64,000 nt of DNA. It comes from JAJDTR01 sp965220415 (GTDB lineage: Bacteria > Poribacteria > WGA-4E > JAJDTR01). The notes beneath the pieces were generated by a model, which did no database searches, was not told the origin of the DNA, and saw nothing but the letters and a program-made list of their open reading frames with translations. The position numbers and the translations under genes were made by a program. The DNA lies in NCBI GenBank assembly GCA_965220415.1, contig OZ244829.1:5890001-5954000 (forward strand), read 5' to 3'. Positions 1-9,108 of the stretch are shown here, piece by piece (positions within the stretch are counted from its first letter, which is position 1; every line of letters begins with the position of its first letter).

Positions 1-1293
1 GGCAACAAGCGTGATGCCATGCGGCTTCTGCCAGCCATTGCCGAATGGCAGGAGGCGAGGGACTTCCCATTTCAGCTTTACACCGAAACGAGCGTAAACC
101 TAGTCGATATTCCCGGTATGCTTGATGGTATGGCTGAAGCAGGCTTTATCATGACGTTCCTGGGAATCGAGAGTCCGAATGACGAGGCTCTGCAGAAAAC
201 GGTTAAACAACAGAATACCAGTAAGGATGAATCGGCTGAGAGCTATCTGCTGCGCGCCATAAGAAAGATACAGGAGGCAGGTCTCGAAGCCACGGCAGGA
301 TTCATTGTCGGGCTTGACGGGGACAAAGAATTTCAGTCGCACATTGATTTTATCCAAAAGGCTGGAATCCCACGGGCGATGGCAGGGCTTCTCACCGCAT
401 TGAAACAAACAAATCTCTATAAACGTCTTGAAACGGAAGGAAGGCTCCTCGGCGAATCGAGCGGAAACAATGTCAGTGTCGAGTTGAATTTTGTTCCCGA
501 ACTTGACCGCGAGGTGCTCATTGAAGAATACAAACGGATTTTGAGAGTGCTCTACGAACCCAGTCTCAGAAGCTATTTTGAACGATGTTTGACTCTATTC
601 GAGAATTGGCAGCCCAAGAGACGAACCGTCCGTATCGGGAAGATGGAATTTCTCGCATTGTTAAGGTCACTGAAGCAACAGCTATTTTCGCGCAGTCAGG
701 GCCCCACCTATCTTTGGTTTCTCACCCGAGTCCTTATGCGCTATCCCCGGAGACTACCTGATGCGGTCTTGTTTGCAATTTTGGGTTATCACCACGAAAA
801 GGTGACAAGCGAGCAGATTGCCGTAGATAGTTTCAAACAGTACCTTCAGTTGGAATTAAAGACTTTTCGCGACAGCGTGTCTACATCCGAAGAGTCACGG
901 AGCGGTCGCATCGGTGAAATCGGCGTACACGTTCAAACGCTTTTGGCTAGGGTACGCTCTGAATATGAAACCGTGCACCGGGATTTTAGACGCGGTGTGA
1001 AAGACAATCTCCAAGCCTTTCAGAAATCGGTATTCATCGCATACTTGGAAGCAGAACTTCGCGCGTTCAAGGAAGCGGTGTCTCGATTCGCGGCGGTACA
1101 TAGCGAACGTATGCTTGAGATGCAGTATTACGTACACGATCTCATGAGCCGTGTGCACAGACATTATGAATGCGTCCACCACGATTTTAGACATCATGTC
1201 ACCGAATCGCTCGAAACCTTCCGATTTTCGATAAAACAGTATCTCGAAGAACTCTTTGGCGCTCTCCCATTTCAGATTGAAGGTCTAGATTAG
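1..1293 (+). CDS. Radical SAM protein, C-terminal part (5' end outside window)
   Basis: The frame is open to the first base, so the start and the CxxxCxxC cluster motif lie upstream of the window. The visible part begins in the later strands of a radical SAM barrel: LGIESPN and AGFIVGLDGD are the typical barrel-end motifs of B12-binding-domain radical SAM enzymes, and the following KQTNLYKRL and SVELNFVPELDRE segments resemble the DUF4070 tail of that group. After this come about 150 residues of predicted helix made of two diverged copies of a roughly 68-residue unit (about 825-1028 and 1030-1235), sharing YLxxEL, RV...YExVHxDFR and LxxF. The substrate is unknown. The ABC ATPase gene starts 9 bases after its stop, suggesting co-transcription. 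Confidence 0.8.
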   Translation, partial: GNKRDAMRLLPAIAEWQEARDFPFQLYTETSVNLVDIPGMLDGMAEAGFIMTFLGIESPNDEALQKTVKQQNTSKDESAESYLLRAIRKIQEAGLEATAGFIVGLDGDKEFQSHIDFIQKAGIPRAMAGLLTALKQTNLYKRLETEGRLLGESSGNNVSVELNFVPELDREVLIEEYKRILRVLYEPSLRSYFERCLTLFENWQPKRRTVRIGKMEFLALLRSLKQQLFSRSQGPTYLWFLTRVLMRYPRRLPDAVLFAILGYHHEKVTSEQIAVDSFKQYLQLELKTFRDSVSTSEESRSGRIGEIGVHVQTLLARVRSEYETVHRDFRRGVKDNLQAFQKSVFIAYLEAELRAFKEAVSRFAAVHSERMLEMQYYVHDLMSRVHRHYECVHHDFRHHVTESLETFRFSIKQYLEELFGALPFQIEGLD

Positions 1294-1302
1294 GTAGAGT
1301 GG

Positions 1303-2961
1303 ATGGGTCAAATTGAGTTAAGAGATGTCAGTTTTACCTACCCAAGCCGCAGTGAACCAAGTTTGAAGAGGGTAAACGCAGAAGTTGAGTGCGGCGAGTT
1401 TATCCTCTTGACAGGCCCTACCGGGTGCGGCAAATCCACTCTGTTACGAACCTTGAACGGTTTAATCCCTCACGCGTCAGGCGGCATGCTTTCTGGCAGT
1501 GTCACCATTGATGACACGAACCTTGCCGACCAGTCGCTAGCCACAATCTGTCAGCACGTAGGTCTGCTATTTCAAAATCCTGACGACCAGTTTTTCTGCA
1601 CGGTCGTTGAAGACGAACTAGCCTTTGGTTTAGAAAATCTTGGTATTCCCTCCTTTCAGATTGATGCTCGGATCGACGCCGCGTTGACGCAAGTCAAATT
1701 ATCATCCGGATTTCGAGGGCGCGCAATATCGACACTCTCCGGCGGGGAGAAGCAACGCGTTGCCCTCGCTTGCTTATGTGCAATGCAACCACGCGTTCTC
1801 CTGCTAGATGAACCGACGAGTCATCTCGACGCGACAAGCACGCGCGATATTCTGGAAATCCTCAGTCAACTGAACCACCAGAATGGGATAACGATTGTAA
1901 TCGCCGCCCATCGTGTCTCTGAAATTGCCCCGTTGTGTAATCGCGTTTGGCTGATGAGTCATGCTGAAATCGCCCTGGATTTGCCCGTGAACCGAGCCTT
2001 TTCAGACCTCAAACCTTATCGTAACCTGGGTGTGGAGATTCCCGATTTGGCTGAATTGTCAGAACAGTTGGGACTACCTGAACGCCCGCTTACCGTCGAT
2101 CAAGCGGCGCAATTATTTCTACATGCCGACAGATTTCCTAACATATCTCCCCCGACATCAAATCTTTCAAACTTGGTTAGCCACGAACAGTCGCATCAAG
2201 ACTCGCGGAATCTACTTGCCCGCGTCGAAAATCTTACGTTTCAATATCCACGCACTGAGATTCCCGCTTTAAGCAAGGTCTCATTTGAAATTGGTGAGGG
2301 CGAGGTTACCGCTATTATGGGAGCAAATGGGTCGGGAAAAACGACGTTGCTTTTGTCAATTCTGGGGCTACTCCGTCCCACGTCCGGACAGATTCTCATT
2401 ACAGATATAGGCAGAGAGCGTTTGAAACTTCGCAACCTAGCGGGAAAAATCGGAATTGTCTTTCAAGATCCCGATCTCCTGCTGCAAGCGGAAACAGTAA
2501 ACGATGAAGTCGCTTTCGGCCCTAAAAACCTGAAGCTGTCTCGTTCAGAAATTCAGGATCGCACCAGAGAAGTTATGTCAGCATTTGATCTGGACAATCT
2601 CGGTAATGAAGCGCCCTACTCCCTCTCGCGGGGACAACGTCAACGGACGGCAACCGCCGCAGCCTTCTCGCTTCTTCCGAACATTCTCCTGCTTGACGAA
2701 CCTACTGCGGGACAGGATTTTAGCCATCTCCGACAGTTGATGGGAGTACTTTGCGAGACTGTCGAAAGGCAAAATAAAACGCTGATTTTTTGTACTCATG
2801 ACGCCCAACTTACTCTACAATACGCGAAGCGAGTGTTATTACTACGTCAAGGCGAACTGATTTTCGATGGAGGACCAAGTGAGGCGTTTTCAAATCCGGA
2901 TCTTCTAGCGCATGCTTCGCTTATTGCACCCCCAAAAACGCAATTGAAATGGCGGTTATAG
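1303..2961 (+). CDS. ECF-type transporter ATPase, two fused ABC domains
   Basis: This 552-residue protein carries two complete ABC ATPase domains in tandem. Domain 1 (about residues 1-235) has Walker A GPTGCGKST, signature TLSGGEKQR and Walker B LLLDEPTSHLD. Domain 2 (about 295-540) has GANGSGKTT, SLSRGQRQR and LLLDEPTAGQD. The fused arrangement, the N-terminal FTYPSR motif and the EcfT gene just downstream identify the EcfA-EcfA' pair of an energy-coupling-factor vitamin or metal importer; it would hydrolyse ATP at the inner face of the membrane. No substrate-binding S component is present in the window, so the cargo cannot be assigned. Fused EcfAA' proteins are known, so the fusion is not an error. 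Confidence 0.85.
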   Translation: MGQIELRDVSFTYPSRSEPSLKRVNAEVECGEFILLTGPTGCGKSTLLRTLNGLIPHASGGMLSGSVTIDDTNLADQSLATICQHVGLLFQNPDDQFFCTVVEDELAFGLENLGIPSFQIDARIDAALTQVKLSSGFRGRAISTLSGGEKQRVALACLCAMQPRVLLLDEPTSHLDATSTRDILEILSQLNHQNGITIVIAAHRVSEIAPLCNRVWLMSHAEIALDLPVNRAFSDLKPYRNLGVEIPDLAELSEQLGLPERPLTVDQAAQLFLHADRFPNISPPTSNLSNLVSHEQSHQDSRNLLARVENLTFQYPRTEIPALSKVSFEIGEGEVTAIMGANGSGKTTLLLSILGLLRPTSGQILITDIGRERLKLRNLAGKIGIVFQDPDLLLQAETVNDEVAFGPKNLKLSRSEIQDRTREVMSAFDLDNLGNEAPYSLSRGQRQRTATAAAFSLLPNILLLDEPTAGQDFSHLRQLMGVLCETVERQNKTLIFCTHDAQLTLQYAKRVLLLRQGELIFDGGPSEAFSNPDLLAHASLIAPPKTQLKWRL

Positions 2962-2989
2962 TAAAACCAAGAATCTTTTATACACCGCG

Positions 2990-3016
2990 GTAGGCGCGGT
3001 TGGAAACCCCACCTAC
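2990..3016 (+). repeat. REP-like palindrome, GTAGG family i (degenerate)
   Basis: GTAGGCGCGGTT pairs imperfectly with CCCCACCTAC. It matches the intact copy about 100 bases downstream and the interrupted copy at 34177-34238. Confidence 0.6.
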
Positions 3017-3115
3017 GAAACATGTGTAAATGTGAATGGAATTGACTATAGCAGACAGACAGCCAAATATATACTTTGCGCTGCCGAGAATTGCGTGTTT
3101 TCAAGCATCTAGTCC

Positions 3116-3143
3116 GTAGGTGCGGTTTCTAACCGCACCTACC
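3116..3143 (+). repeat. REP-like palindrome, GTAGG family i
   Basis: GTAGGTGCGGTT and AACCGCACCTAC form a nearly perfect stem. A GTG at 3120 inside this repeat opens the ecfT frame, but those first 31 codons are repeat-derived and are not used as the gene start here. Confidence 0.75.
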
Positions 3144-3154
3144 GGGGACGCACA

Positions 3155-3178
3155 TCGCGACCTGGAGATCGCTCCTAC
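3155..3178 (-). repeat. Dispersed repeat, GTAGGAGCGATCTCCAGGTCGCGA type
   Basis: An identical 24-base unit occurs at 31584-31607. Read on the minus strand it begins with GTAGG like the other palindromic repeats of this window. Confidence 0.65.
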
Positions 3179-3212
3179 AAAAGACGCAGTTTCTAACAGC
3201 GTGGAGTATAAC

Positions 3213-4073
3213 ATGTTGATGACACACCTTGATCCGCGCACCAAAATCCTCATGCTGATGTTCTTCGGGGTTCTCGTTGTCATGCTTGATAGCGCGACAT
3301 CGTTACTGTTCTGCTTCCTGACTAGCATCGGGATGATTGTGCTCTCTTTTCCATCCTGGCGCCAATACCGACTGCTCATTGTGTTCATCGCTTTAGCCAC
3401 GTGGGGATTGATATACAGTCAGGCCATATTCTACAATGCATTTCCGCGCACGGTACTTTTCACCCTCGTAGAACACGATGTTCCGATAATCGGTGGCATG
3501 ACCGGAGGCGTTCGAGTGTATCGCGAAGGTCTTCTACACGGCGCGATTCAGTCGTTACGATTCAATACAACCCTGACAATCGGGTGCTTCATTGTCTGGT
3601 CAACTCAACCACGCGACCTGCTATTGGCTTTTGTGAAGTTGCGTGTGCCCTACAGCCTAGCGTTCATGGTGAACACCAGCTTGCACTATATCCCGCTGAT
3701 AGCGGCTGAATCGGCAAATGTAATTCGATCGCAGCGATTAAGAGGATTTCGTTACTTTCAATTCAACCCGCTGCAAATCATTCGGGGGATGCTCAACAGT
3801 TTTCGTCCGATCTTGACCAACAATATTCGTCGTGCCACACATCTCGGGGAAGCTGTAGAAAGTCGAGGGTTCTCACCCGATATTGTCGGAAACCAGCGCA
3901 CGTATTTGAAATCTCTGAAGATGCAACCCCGGGACATACTCCTTATAGCAGCGGGCACCGCGATTCTCGTTGTTGTCATCACGCTAAAGGCCATGTATTT
4001 CTGCTATGCAAATGGAATTTTTTACGCCTTCTGGCTGAGAGGTATGTACACGTTTGTACGGGAAATATTGTAG
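3213..4073 (+). CDS. ecfT: ECF transporter transmembrane component EcfT
   Basis: This is the membrane coupling subunit of an ECF importer, about 286 residues from the ATG at 3213. That start is preferred because the reading frame upstream of it runs through two dispersed repeats. The N-terminus MTHLDPRTKI matches the family opening (HxLDPRxK), several hydrophobic spans follow, and the cytoplasmic coupling helices carry RSQRLRGF and AVESRGF, the two Arg-Gly motifs that contact the ATPases. It lies 250 bases after the fused EcfAA' gene on the same strand. No S component is adjacent; solitary energizing modules that serve several distant S components (group II ECF) are known. Confidence 0.8.
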   Translation: MLMTHLDPRTKILMLMFFGVLVVMLDSATSLLFCFLTSIGMIVLSFPSWRQYRLLIVFIALATWGLIYSQAIFYNAFPRTVLFTLVEHDVPIIGGMTGGVRVYREGLLHGAIQSLRFNTTLTIGCFIVWSTQPRDLLLAFVKLRVPYSLAFMVNTSLHYIPLIAAESANVIRSQRLRGFRYFQFNPLQIIRGMLNSFRPILTNNIRRATHLGEAVESRGFSPDIVGNQRTYLKSLKMQPRDILLIAAGTAILVVVITLKAMYFCYANGIFYAFWLRGMYTFVREIL

Positions 4074-4117
4074 ACTACGGCAGTTAAACTGACGCGCTTT
4101 CATGGAGAGAAGCGGTT

Positions 4118-5170
4118 ATGGCAACAGAAAAATTCCGCGTCGGATTAGCCCCCGGCTTCTTGGACTTGGACGGCAGATTGCGCTTCAAGGACATTGGGCT
4201 CGATCTACTTGAGAAAGAGCCGCACATCGAATATCACTACATCAAAACCGATCGACCCTTCGTGCCCGCCGAGGAGATGCGCGGGCTGGATGCGTTCATC
4301 GCGTTTAGCGGTGTATACACAGCGGAGACTTTTGAAGGCGCGGAGCGCCTGACCCTGATCGCAAGGCATGGTGTCGGTTACGATAACTTCGATCTGCGAG
4401 CGGCAACCGAAGCAAATGTGATGATAACGATTACGCCGAGCGGTATGCGGCGCCCCGTGGCGGAAGGAATTATCGCTTTGATGTTTGCGCTGTCGAAGCA
4501 TGTTATCGCAAGGGATAGAGCCGTTCGAGCGGGAGAATGGCGAGATACAATACAAATGGGCGTGGAACTTGGCGGGCGTACGCTAGGTTCTATCGGAATT
4601 GGCAATATTGGAGGCGAATTGTTTCGCCTGCTCCAGCCGTTTGGCATGCGTTTCTTGGCGTATGATCCCTACGCTTCAATCGAATTTACCAAGTCGTTGA
4701 ACGTAGAAGTTACCGACTTGCGGTCTCTGCTGGCAGAATCAGATGTTGTGTGTGTTTGCTGTCCGCTCACTGACGAGACTCGTGGGTTAATCGGTGCGCG
4801 GGAATTTGGACTTATGAAATCCGATGCCTTTTTCATCAATACTGCACGCGGTCCCATAGTCAATCAACCAGCGTTGACCGAAGCGTTGAAATCGAAGCGC
4901 ATTCGAGGGGCTGGAATTGATGTGTTTGAAGAGGAACCGGTTGACATAGACAATCCGCTGCTTGCACTTGATAACGTCATACTCACGCCGCACGCCATTG
5001 CCATGACCGACGAATCCTACCAAGACATTGGTCGCACTAATTGCCAAAGAGTCATTCAGGTTTCACGAGGTGAAATTCCGGATAATATTGTCAACAGAGA
5101 GGTCTTGGATCGGCAGGGTTTCCAAGAAAAACTGGCAAGGCACCGTAGCCGGTGGGATGCCTCCTGGTAG
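4118..5170 (+). CDS. D-isomer-specific 2-hydroxyacid dehydrogenase
   Basis: The 350-residue protein has the two-domain fold of the SerA/GyaR family of NAD(P)-dependent 2-hydroxyacid dehydrogenases. The nucleotide-binding motif GIGNIGGEL is near residue 155, and the catalytic triad is visible as Arg in FINTARGPIV, Glu in GIDVFEEEP and His in LTPHAIAM. There is no ACT or regulatory tail, which argues against a classical 3-phosphoglycerate dehydrogenase. The start ATG follows GGAGAGAAG. It would oxidise a D-2-hydroxyacid or reduce a 2-keto acid in the cytoplasm; the substrate cannot be read from sequence. The acetyltransferase gene follows after 24 bases. Confidence 0.88.
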   Translation: MATEKFRVGLAPGFLDLDGRLRFKDIGLDLLEKEPHIEYHYIKTDRPFVPAEEMRGLDAFIAFSGVYTAETFEGAERLTLIARHGVGYDNFDLRAATEANVMITITPSGMRRPVAEGIIALMFALSKHVIARDRAVRAGEWRDTIQMGVELGGRTLGSIGIGNIGGELFRLLQPFGMRFLAYDPYASIEFTKSLNVEVTDLRSLLAESDVVCVCCPLTDETRGLIGAREFGLMKSDAFFINTARGPIVNQPALTEALKSKRIRGAGIDVFEEEPVDIDNPLLALDNVILTPHAIAMTDESYQDIGRTNCQRVIQVSRGEIPDNIVNREVLDRQGFQEKLARHRSRWDASW

Positions 5171-5194
5171 AAGTCCACCACGGTTCCATTTCAA

Positions 5195-5683
5195 ATGATT
5201 GAATTCAAACCGATTGACCAATTTGACAAAGGGCTCATCTACCAATTACTCTGCGAAAGCTATGCGAGCTTGTTGGAAGCGAATCCCGATTACAAACACG
5301 AATTCGAGGCCAATTGGCAGAAGACCGACGACAACCTTTTTGATGACACAGATTCAAGCGGGAACGTAGCGATAAGCACCCTTGCAGATGAGCCGATTGG
5401 GTTTGTATCTTGGTTCCTGGAGGGAGCTAACGTTGGATCGATTGGTCACAACTGCATTGCGCCGCTTCACCGTGGCAAAGGGTATGGGAAGGAACAGGTC
5501 CTAATGGCGCTAGATGAATTGTCGTCCGAAGTACTTATCGTCAAGGTGACAACTGCAAATCGCCCGTTTTTTCAACCTGCCCGTCGAATGTATCTTGCAT
5601 GCGGGTTCAGTGAAGTTGGGCGGAGCCGCGCAGACTCATACGGAGGACTAGAACTCGTTCACTATGAACACGCACGAAATTAG
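5195..5683 (+). CDS. GNAT-family N-acetyltransferase
   Basis: A 162-residue single-domain protein with the GNAT fold. The acetyl-CoA pyrophosphate-binding motif RGKGYGKEQ sits near residue 95, preceded by a beta-strand region GFVSWFLEG and followed by PARRMYLACGFSEVG, the usual C-terminal GNAT strand and helix. The acceptor substrate (amine, peptide or small molecule) is not determinable. It is 24 bases downstream of the hydroxyacid dehydrogenase gene and convergent with the MoaB/MogA gene. Confidence 0.8.
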   Translation: MIEFKPIDQFDKGLIYQLLCESYASLLEANPDYKHEFEANWQKTDDNLFDDTDSSGNVAISTLADEPIGFVSWFLEGANVGSIGHNCIAPLHRGKGYGKEQVLMALDELSSEVLIVKVTTANRPFFQPARRMYLACGFSEVGRSRADSYGGLELVHYEHARN

Positions 5684-5732
5684 AACATGAGAATCTGCAG
5701 CCTCTTGTCATCGCTTTCCTAGCGTCCGCCCT

Positions 5733-6257
5733 TTATCGTCCCACTTCCCATGCGAGGTGTTGCAGCTCCGGTCCAATGAGTTTTTCCCACGCCAATTGCA
5801 CCGCTGCGCTTGAACCCGGCGTTGAGATGACTACCTTCCCACGATACACTCCCGCCGTTGCGCGTGAAAGTATCGCCGCCGCGCCGACCTGATCGTAACT
5901 AAACACACGGAAAAGTTCCCCAAATCCGGGCAAGGTTTTCTCCAGCTTGCGGCTTAACACATCGAAAGTCGTGTCACGAGGTGCGATTCCCGTACCGCCG
6001 TTAAAGAGAATAACGCGTGCGGCTGTCTCAGCCATTTCATCCAAAACTGCCTCTACCTGATCCGGTTCATCCTTGATAATGCGATAAGCGGTCACGCTAT
6101 TTCCGTCGTTAGCCAACTGTTCACGCAGGTAAACGGCGTTCTTGTCCGTTTCCGGGGTACGCGTGTCACTCACGGTTACGATTGCCGCTTTAACAGGCCC
6201 CTGCTCTGCCGCCGCCTCTCGATGCTGTTCGGTGCTTGCTGACGATTTTTCCGACAT
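5733..6257 (-). CDS. MoaB/MogA-family molybdopterin adenylyltransferase
   Basis: A protein of about 174 residues from the ATG at 6257, which has a good ribosome site (AGGAG) upstream; the TTG one codon earlier is less likely. Family hallmarks are VSDTRTPETD near the N-terminus, the molybdopterin-binding GGTGIAPRDTT, and STPGSSAAVQLAW near the C-terminus. Members adenylylate molybdopterin as a step of molybdenum cofactor biosynthesis in the cytoplasm, although MoaB paralogues can lack that activity. No other moa/moe gene is in the window. The first about 25 residues are a Ser/Glu/Ala-rich extension before the domain. Confidence 0.88.
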   Translation of the reverse strand: MSEKSSASTEQHREAAAEQGPVKAAIVTVSDTRTPETDKNAVYLREQLANDGNSVTAYRIIKDEPDQVEAVLDEMAETAARVILFNGGTGIAPRDTTFDVLSRKLEKTLPGFGELFRVFSYDQVGAAAILSRATAGVYRGKVVISTPGSSAAVQLAWEKLIGPELQHLAWEVGR

Positions 6258-6323
6258 CAATTTCTCCTGTCTGACAAAATCTGAATTGTAGTTAATAACG
6301 TTTCAAGTATAACACATTTCACA

Positions 6324-8351
6324 TTATTGGTACGGATATCTCTTGTTCAGATGATTGGACATTGTGAACAGACGACCACCGGTTTGCTCGGCAAGTGCGA
6401 GTTGGAAGGCGTCGGTGGGATGGCCAACCACGTATGCTTGTATTCCGAGTGATTGACAGACTTCAATCGCCCGATCTTCTGTGAGACTACCGGTGCTCGG
6501 CTCGTCCGTCAGAACAAGAAGGACTCGAGCCGAATTTGGGCGAAACGCAATCTTCGGCAGCCCCTCCACAATCGCGTCAATCAAATGCTCGTCGCCGCCG
6601 AACGGAGCTTCCAAGAATGTCTTGATGTCGGATTCCGAAAGGAAACCCTTGGTAACAACAGTACCATCGACCGACTTGATTGCATCTTTCGCTTCGGCAA
6701 AACGGATGAGTTGAATTCTATGGGAGATTGAGAGAAGATCGAGCCTGCCAATCAGCGTACTGATTCCGAGCATCACAGCCTCGGACTTTCCGCCCATGCT
6801 TCGACTGTAATCCAACAAAATCACGACATCCACTGCACTTGGAGTTGAACGCGTTTCTACGCCGTGACCAAGATGAACGTTTAGCTTGTCGTTCATTTTT
6901 TTTATCGTATAGGAGGTTTGACCGTCAAGAATTAACCAGTTGTGACCTTCCCTTTTTCGCTTAATGTGCGCTCTATGGGAAAGAGGTCTACCGTGTTTCT
7001 TAAACTTACGTAAAATCTTCGTAGATATCGAGTCGCCCTTCGCGTCTAATTCGGGCTGCAACTCCACGTCCATGCTAAACACAAGCATCCCGCTCCGCCG
7101 AATGTCTTTGACAATGTCGCGAAAAACTTTGAGGAATTTCTCGTTGCCGGTACGGGACGATGGCAGGGACGCCATTTGAGACAATCCACCGGGGATCTCT
7201 TGCCAAAGTCCGCCCGTCTCCTCCGCAAGCTGCCTTTGGAACGGCTCAATGAAGCCTAGTACATTAGCATGGATTTCTTGGCTCACACAATCGCGGATTA
7301 TCCTCGCGCGCATTTCTGCAGCGCCGTTATTCAATGACATGATTGTTGTGGCGGGTTCGTCCGTGACTAATACCAAGTGTTTGTCCGCGTCGGGGTGAAA
7401 TTCCACAAAATTTAGAGTATCGACAAGCGCATCTAGAGCATGTTCATCGCCGCTAAGTCGCGCACGTTGCATATTTCGGCGGATCAGCCCCACATCAGGT
7501 CGTAACGAATTTGTCTTTATGCGTTGCCCCTCGCGCCGGACGCTAAATTCGGACATGCCAAGATGATATTCCAGATTGATGGTATCGAATTCATCAGTCA
7601 TTTTGTTCAGGTGGTTGGCAACCTGTTGGATGTTATCCCGCATACTCGCGCTGGTATCAATAACGAAGACGACGTTGACCTTGTCCGTTACTCTCGTGCT
7701 TATCACGTGGTCGGCGATGCGTTTCAGTGCATGGGCAAAAGGACTGTTCGCATAAAACTTACCGCTGGTGCCGCCTTTGCCCATCCCCGGTTCATCCCCC
7801 ACCGTCCCAACATCCGAAGCGCCGGTTGACTCAACGGAATGAAGTCCGTTAGATCCATCACCACTCACTCGCTGACGGTAACTCTTGACGCCGTCGCCAT
7901 CATCTTCCCGGAATCTACTTGCAACAGATTCCGGAATTGGTGTTTCGCGGCTGTAGATGCGCCGCGTATTCGTCATAACCTCAGGAAGCAAATCCTGCGG
8001 ATTATCCTGATTCGTAGTGGTGTTCCGAAGCAGTGAATCCGGCAGGGGGCGCACCGTTTCGTTAATGGGATTTGTGGTCGCACGCAACTTAACAGTTCGT
8101 GGTTGATCTGTCGTCGTGGATTGGGATTTGCGCACTGTCAGCAGCTTTTTTGTTAGAGGGGGTTTAAGCAACTTCCGGCGAGGCTTTTGAAGACTTTCTT
8201 TGTCGAGAAATTCGACATCAATTGCGTCGTCAAATTCTCCCTTCTCGCTATTGTAAAGCACAAAAGTCAACGCAATCATGAGGCAGAGATGGACAACCGC
8301 CGATATGAGAAGCGCTCGAATTGCACGTGTTTTCTTAGGTTGACGAATCAT
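6324..8351 (-). CDS. Membrane-anchored protein with two von Willebrand A domains
   Basis: The 675-residue protein starts with a positively charged segment and one transmembrane helix (about residues 12-32). A Pro/Lys/Arg-rich linker like those of TonB-type anchored proteins follows, then two vWA domains. The first (about 220-395) has the metal-ion-dependent adhesion motif VIDTSASM; the second (about 505-670) has LLDYSRSM. Both keep the DxSxS metal ligands, and both contain VTDEPATT or LTDEPSTG near the end. It probably sits in the inner membrane with the vWA domains in the periplasm, binding a partner protein. No MoxR ATPase neighbour, the usual partner of such proteins, is present. Confidence 0.75.
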   Translation of the reverse strand: MIRQPKKTRAIRALLISAVVHLCLMIALTFVLYNSEKGEFDDAIDVEFLDKESLQKPRRKLLKPPLTKKLLTVRKSQSTTTDQPRTVKLRATTNPINETVRPLPDSLLRNTTTNQDNPQDLLPEVMTNTRRIYSRETPIPESVASRFREDDGDGVKSYRQRVSGDGSNGLHSVESTGASDVGTVGDEPGMGKGGTSGKFYANSPFAHALKRIADHVISTRVTDKVNVVFVIDTSASMRDNIQQVANHLNKMTDEFDTINLEYHLGMSEFSVRREGQRIKTNSLRPDVGLIRRNMQRARLSGDEHALDALVDTLNFVEFHPDADKHLVLVTDEPATTIMSLNNGAAEMRARIIRDCVSQEIHANVLGFIEPFQRQLAEETGGLWQEIPGGLSQMASLPSSRTGNEKFLKVFRDIVKDIRRSGMLVFSMDVELQPELDAKGDSISTKILRKFKKHGRPLSHRAHIKRKREGHNWLILDGQTSYTIKKMNDKLNVHLGHGVETRSTPSAVDVVILLDYSRSMGGKSEAVMLGISTLIGRLDLLSISHRIQLIRFAEAKDAIKSVDGTVVTKGFLSESDIKTFLEAPFGGDEHLIDAIVEGLPKIAFRPNSARVLLVLTDEPSTGSLTEDRAIEVCQSLGIQAYVVGHPTDAFQLALAEQTGGRLFTMSNHLNKRYPYQ

Positions 8352-8417
8352 TGTAAAACCTCAAGCACTTTCGCCTACACGCTTCCAACTGCCCGTTTCC
8401 ATCAGTCTCTTTTATGA

Positions 8418-9108
8418 AGAAAGATTTTATCAGATTCGCGTGATAATTTCAAGCCAGCCACCGGCATGGGAGTCGGAGATCCGTTCACAAATTCGTAGTA
8501 ATCTACAAGGCAATAACAAAGGTCGACCGGAAACTACAATCTTTTCCGACAACCTACACAACCCTGTTTTGCTTCAATAACTTGGTTATTCCCACACCTC
8601 GACTGCTGTTTCAGTTTTCAACTCGGTCATTTTCAGAGCAAATCCTATGCCAAGCTTGCCGATAGCGCAGATTAACGAATTTCGAGCGACATCAGCGATT
8701 TTCGTGTAGCATATGTGAAACAACTGAACCCATCTGTGCAGAAATTGTCCACAAGATATACCTCTCCGTGCAAAACCTCATCGACTGGCTACGGCATAAA
8801 TAAACACAGATACTCTTAGGCCCTCCGTCGTAGTTATACTCACCTTCCGCTGACATACCGATCCTATGGATCGAAAACCTAGGCTCTATGTAGTAACAAG
8901 TGTCGCTTGCTGAAAGAATTATTCTGACAGGAATAATGGCGTGGTGTCAATTATGATGCGGGATACGACCATCTGAGAAATTAAACTTTTAGGTGCGTGA
9001 TTGTGCGGAAGATGATTGCAAGCATAGAGAAATGGTGTAGGCTCCCACGTGATGGTGGTGACTATGGGACTACGCAAGCGGGTACACCTCTCCGTTGATG
9101 GGAAAAAA
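8418..9108. other. Intergenic, 0.7 kb; only a dispersed repeat recognised
   Basis: No convincing reading frame on either strand. The only recognisable item is a copy of the 60-base dispersed repeat at 8895-8951. The rest is unique sequence in which I see no RNA gene or promoter. Confidence 0.5.
8895..8951 (+). repeat. 60-base dispersed repeat with TTATTCC hairpin
   Basis: Shares GTGTyrCTTGCTGAAAG, an AATTATTC/GGAATAATGG hairpin and a trailing GTCAA with copies at 16973-17030 and 36361-36420. Each copy lies just beyond, or at, the 3' end of a minus-strand gene. Confidence 0.6.

Noticed and set aside
3120..3212. N-terminal extension of EcfT from GTG 3120
   Set aside because: These codons lie within two dispersed repeats and do not resemble EcfT N-termini; the ATG at 3213 fits the family.
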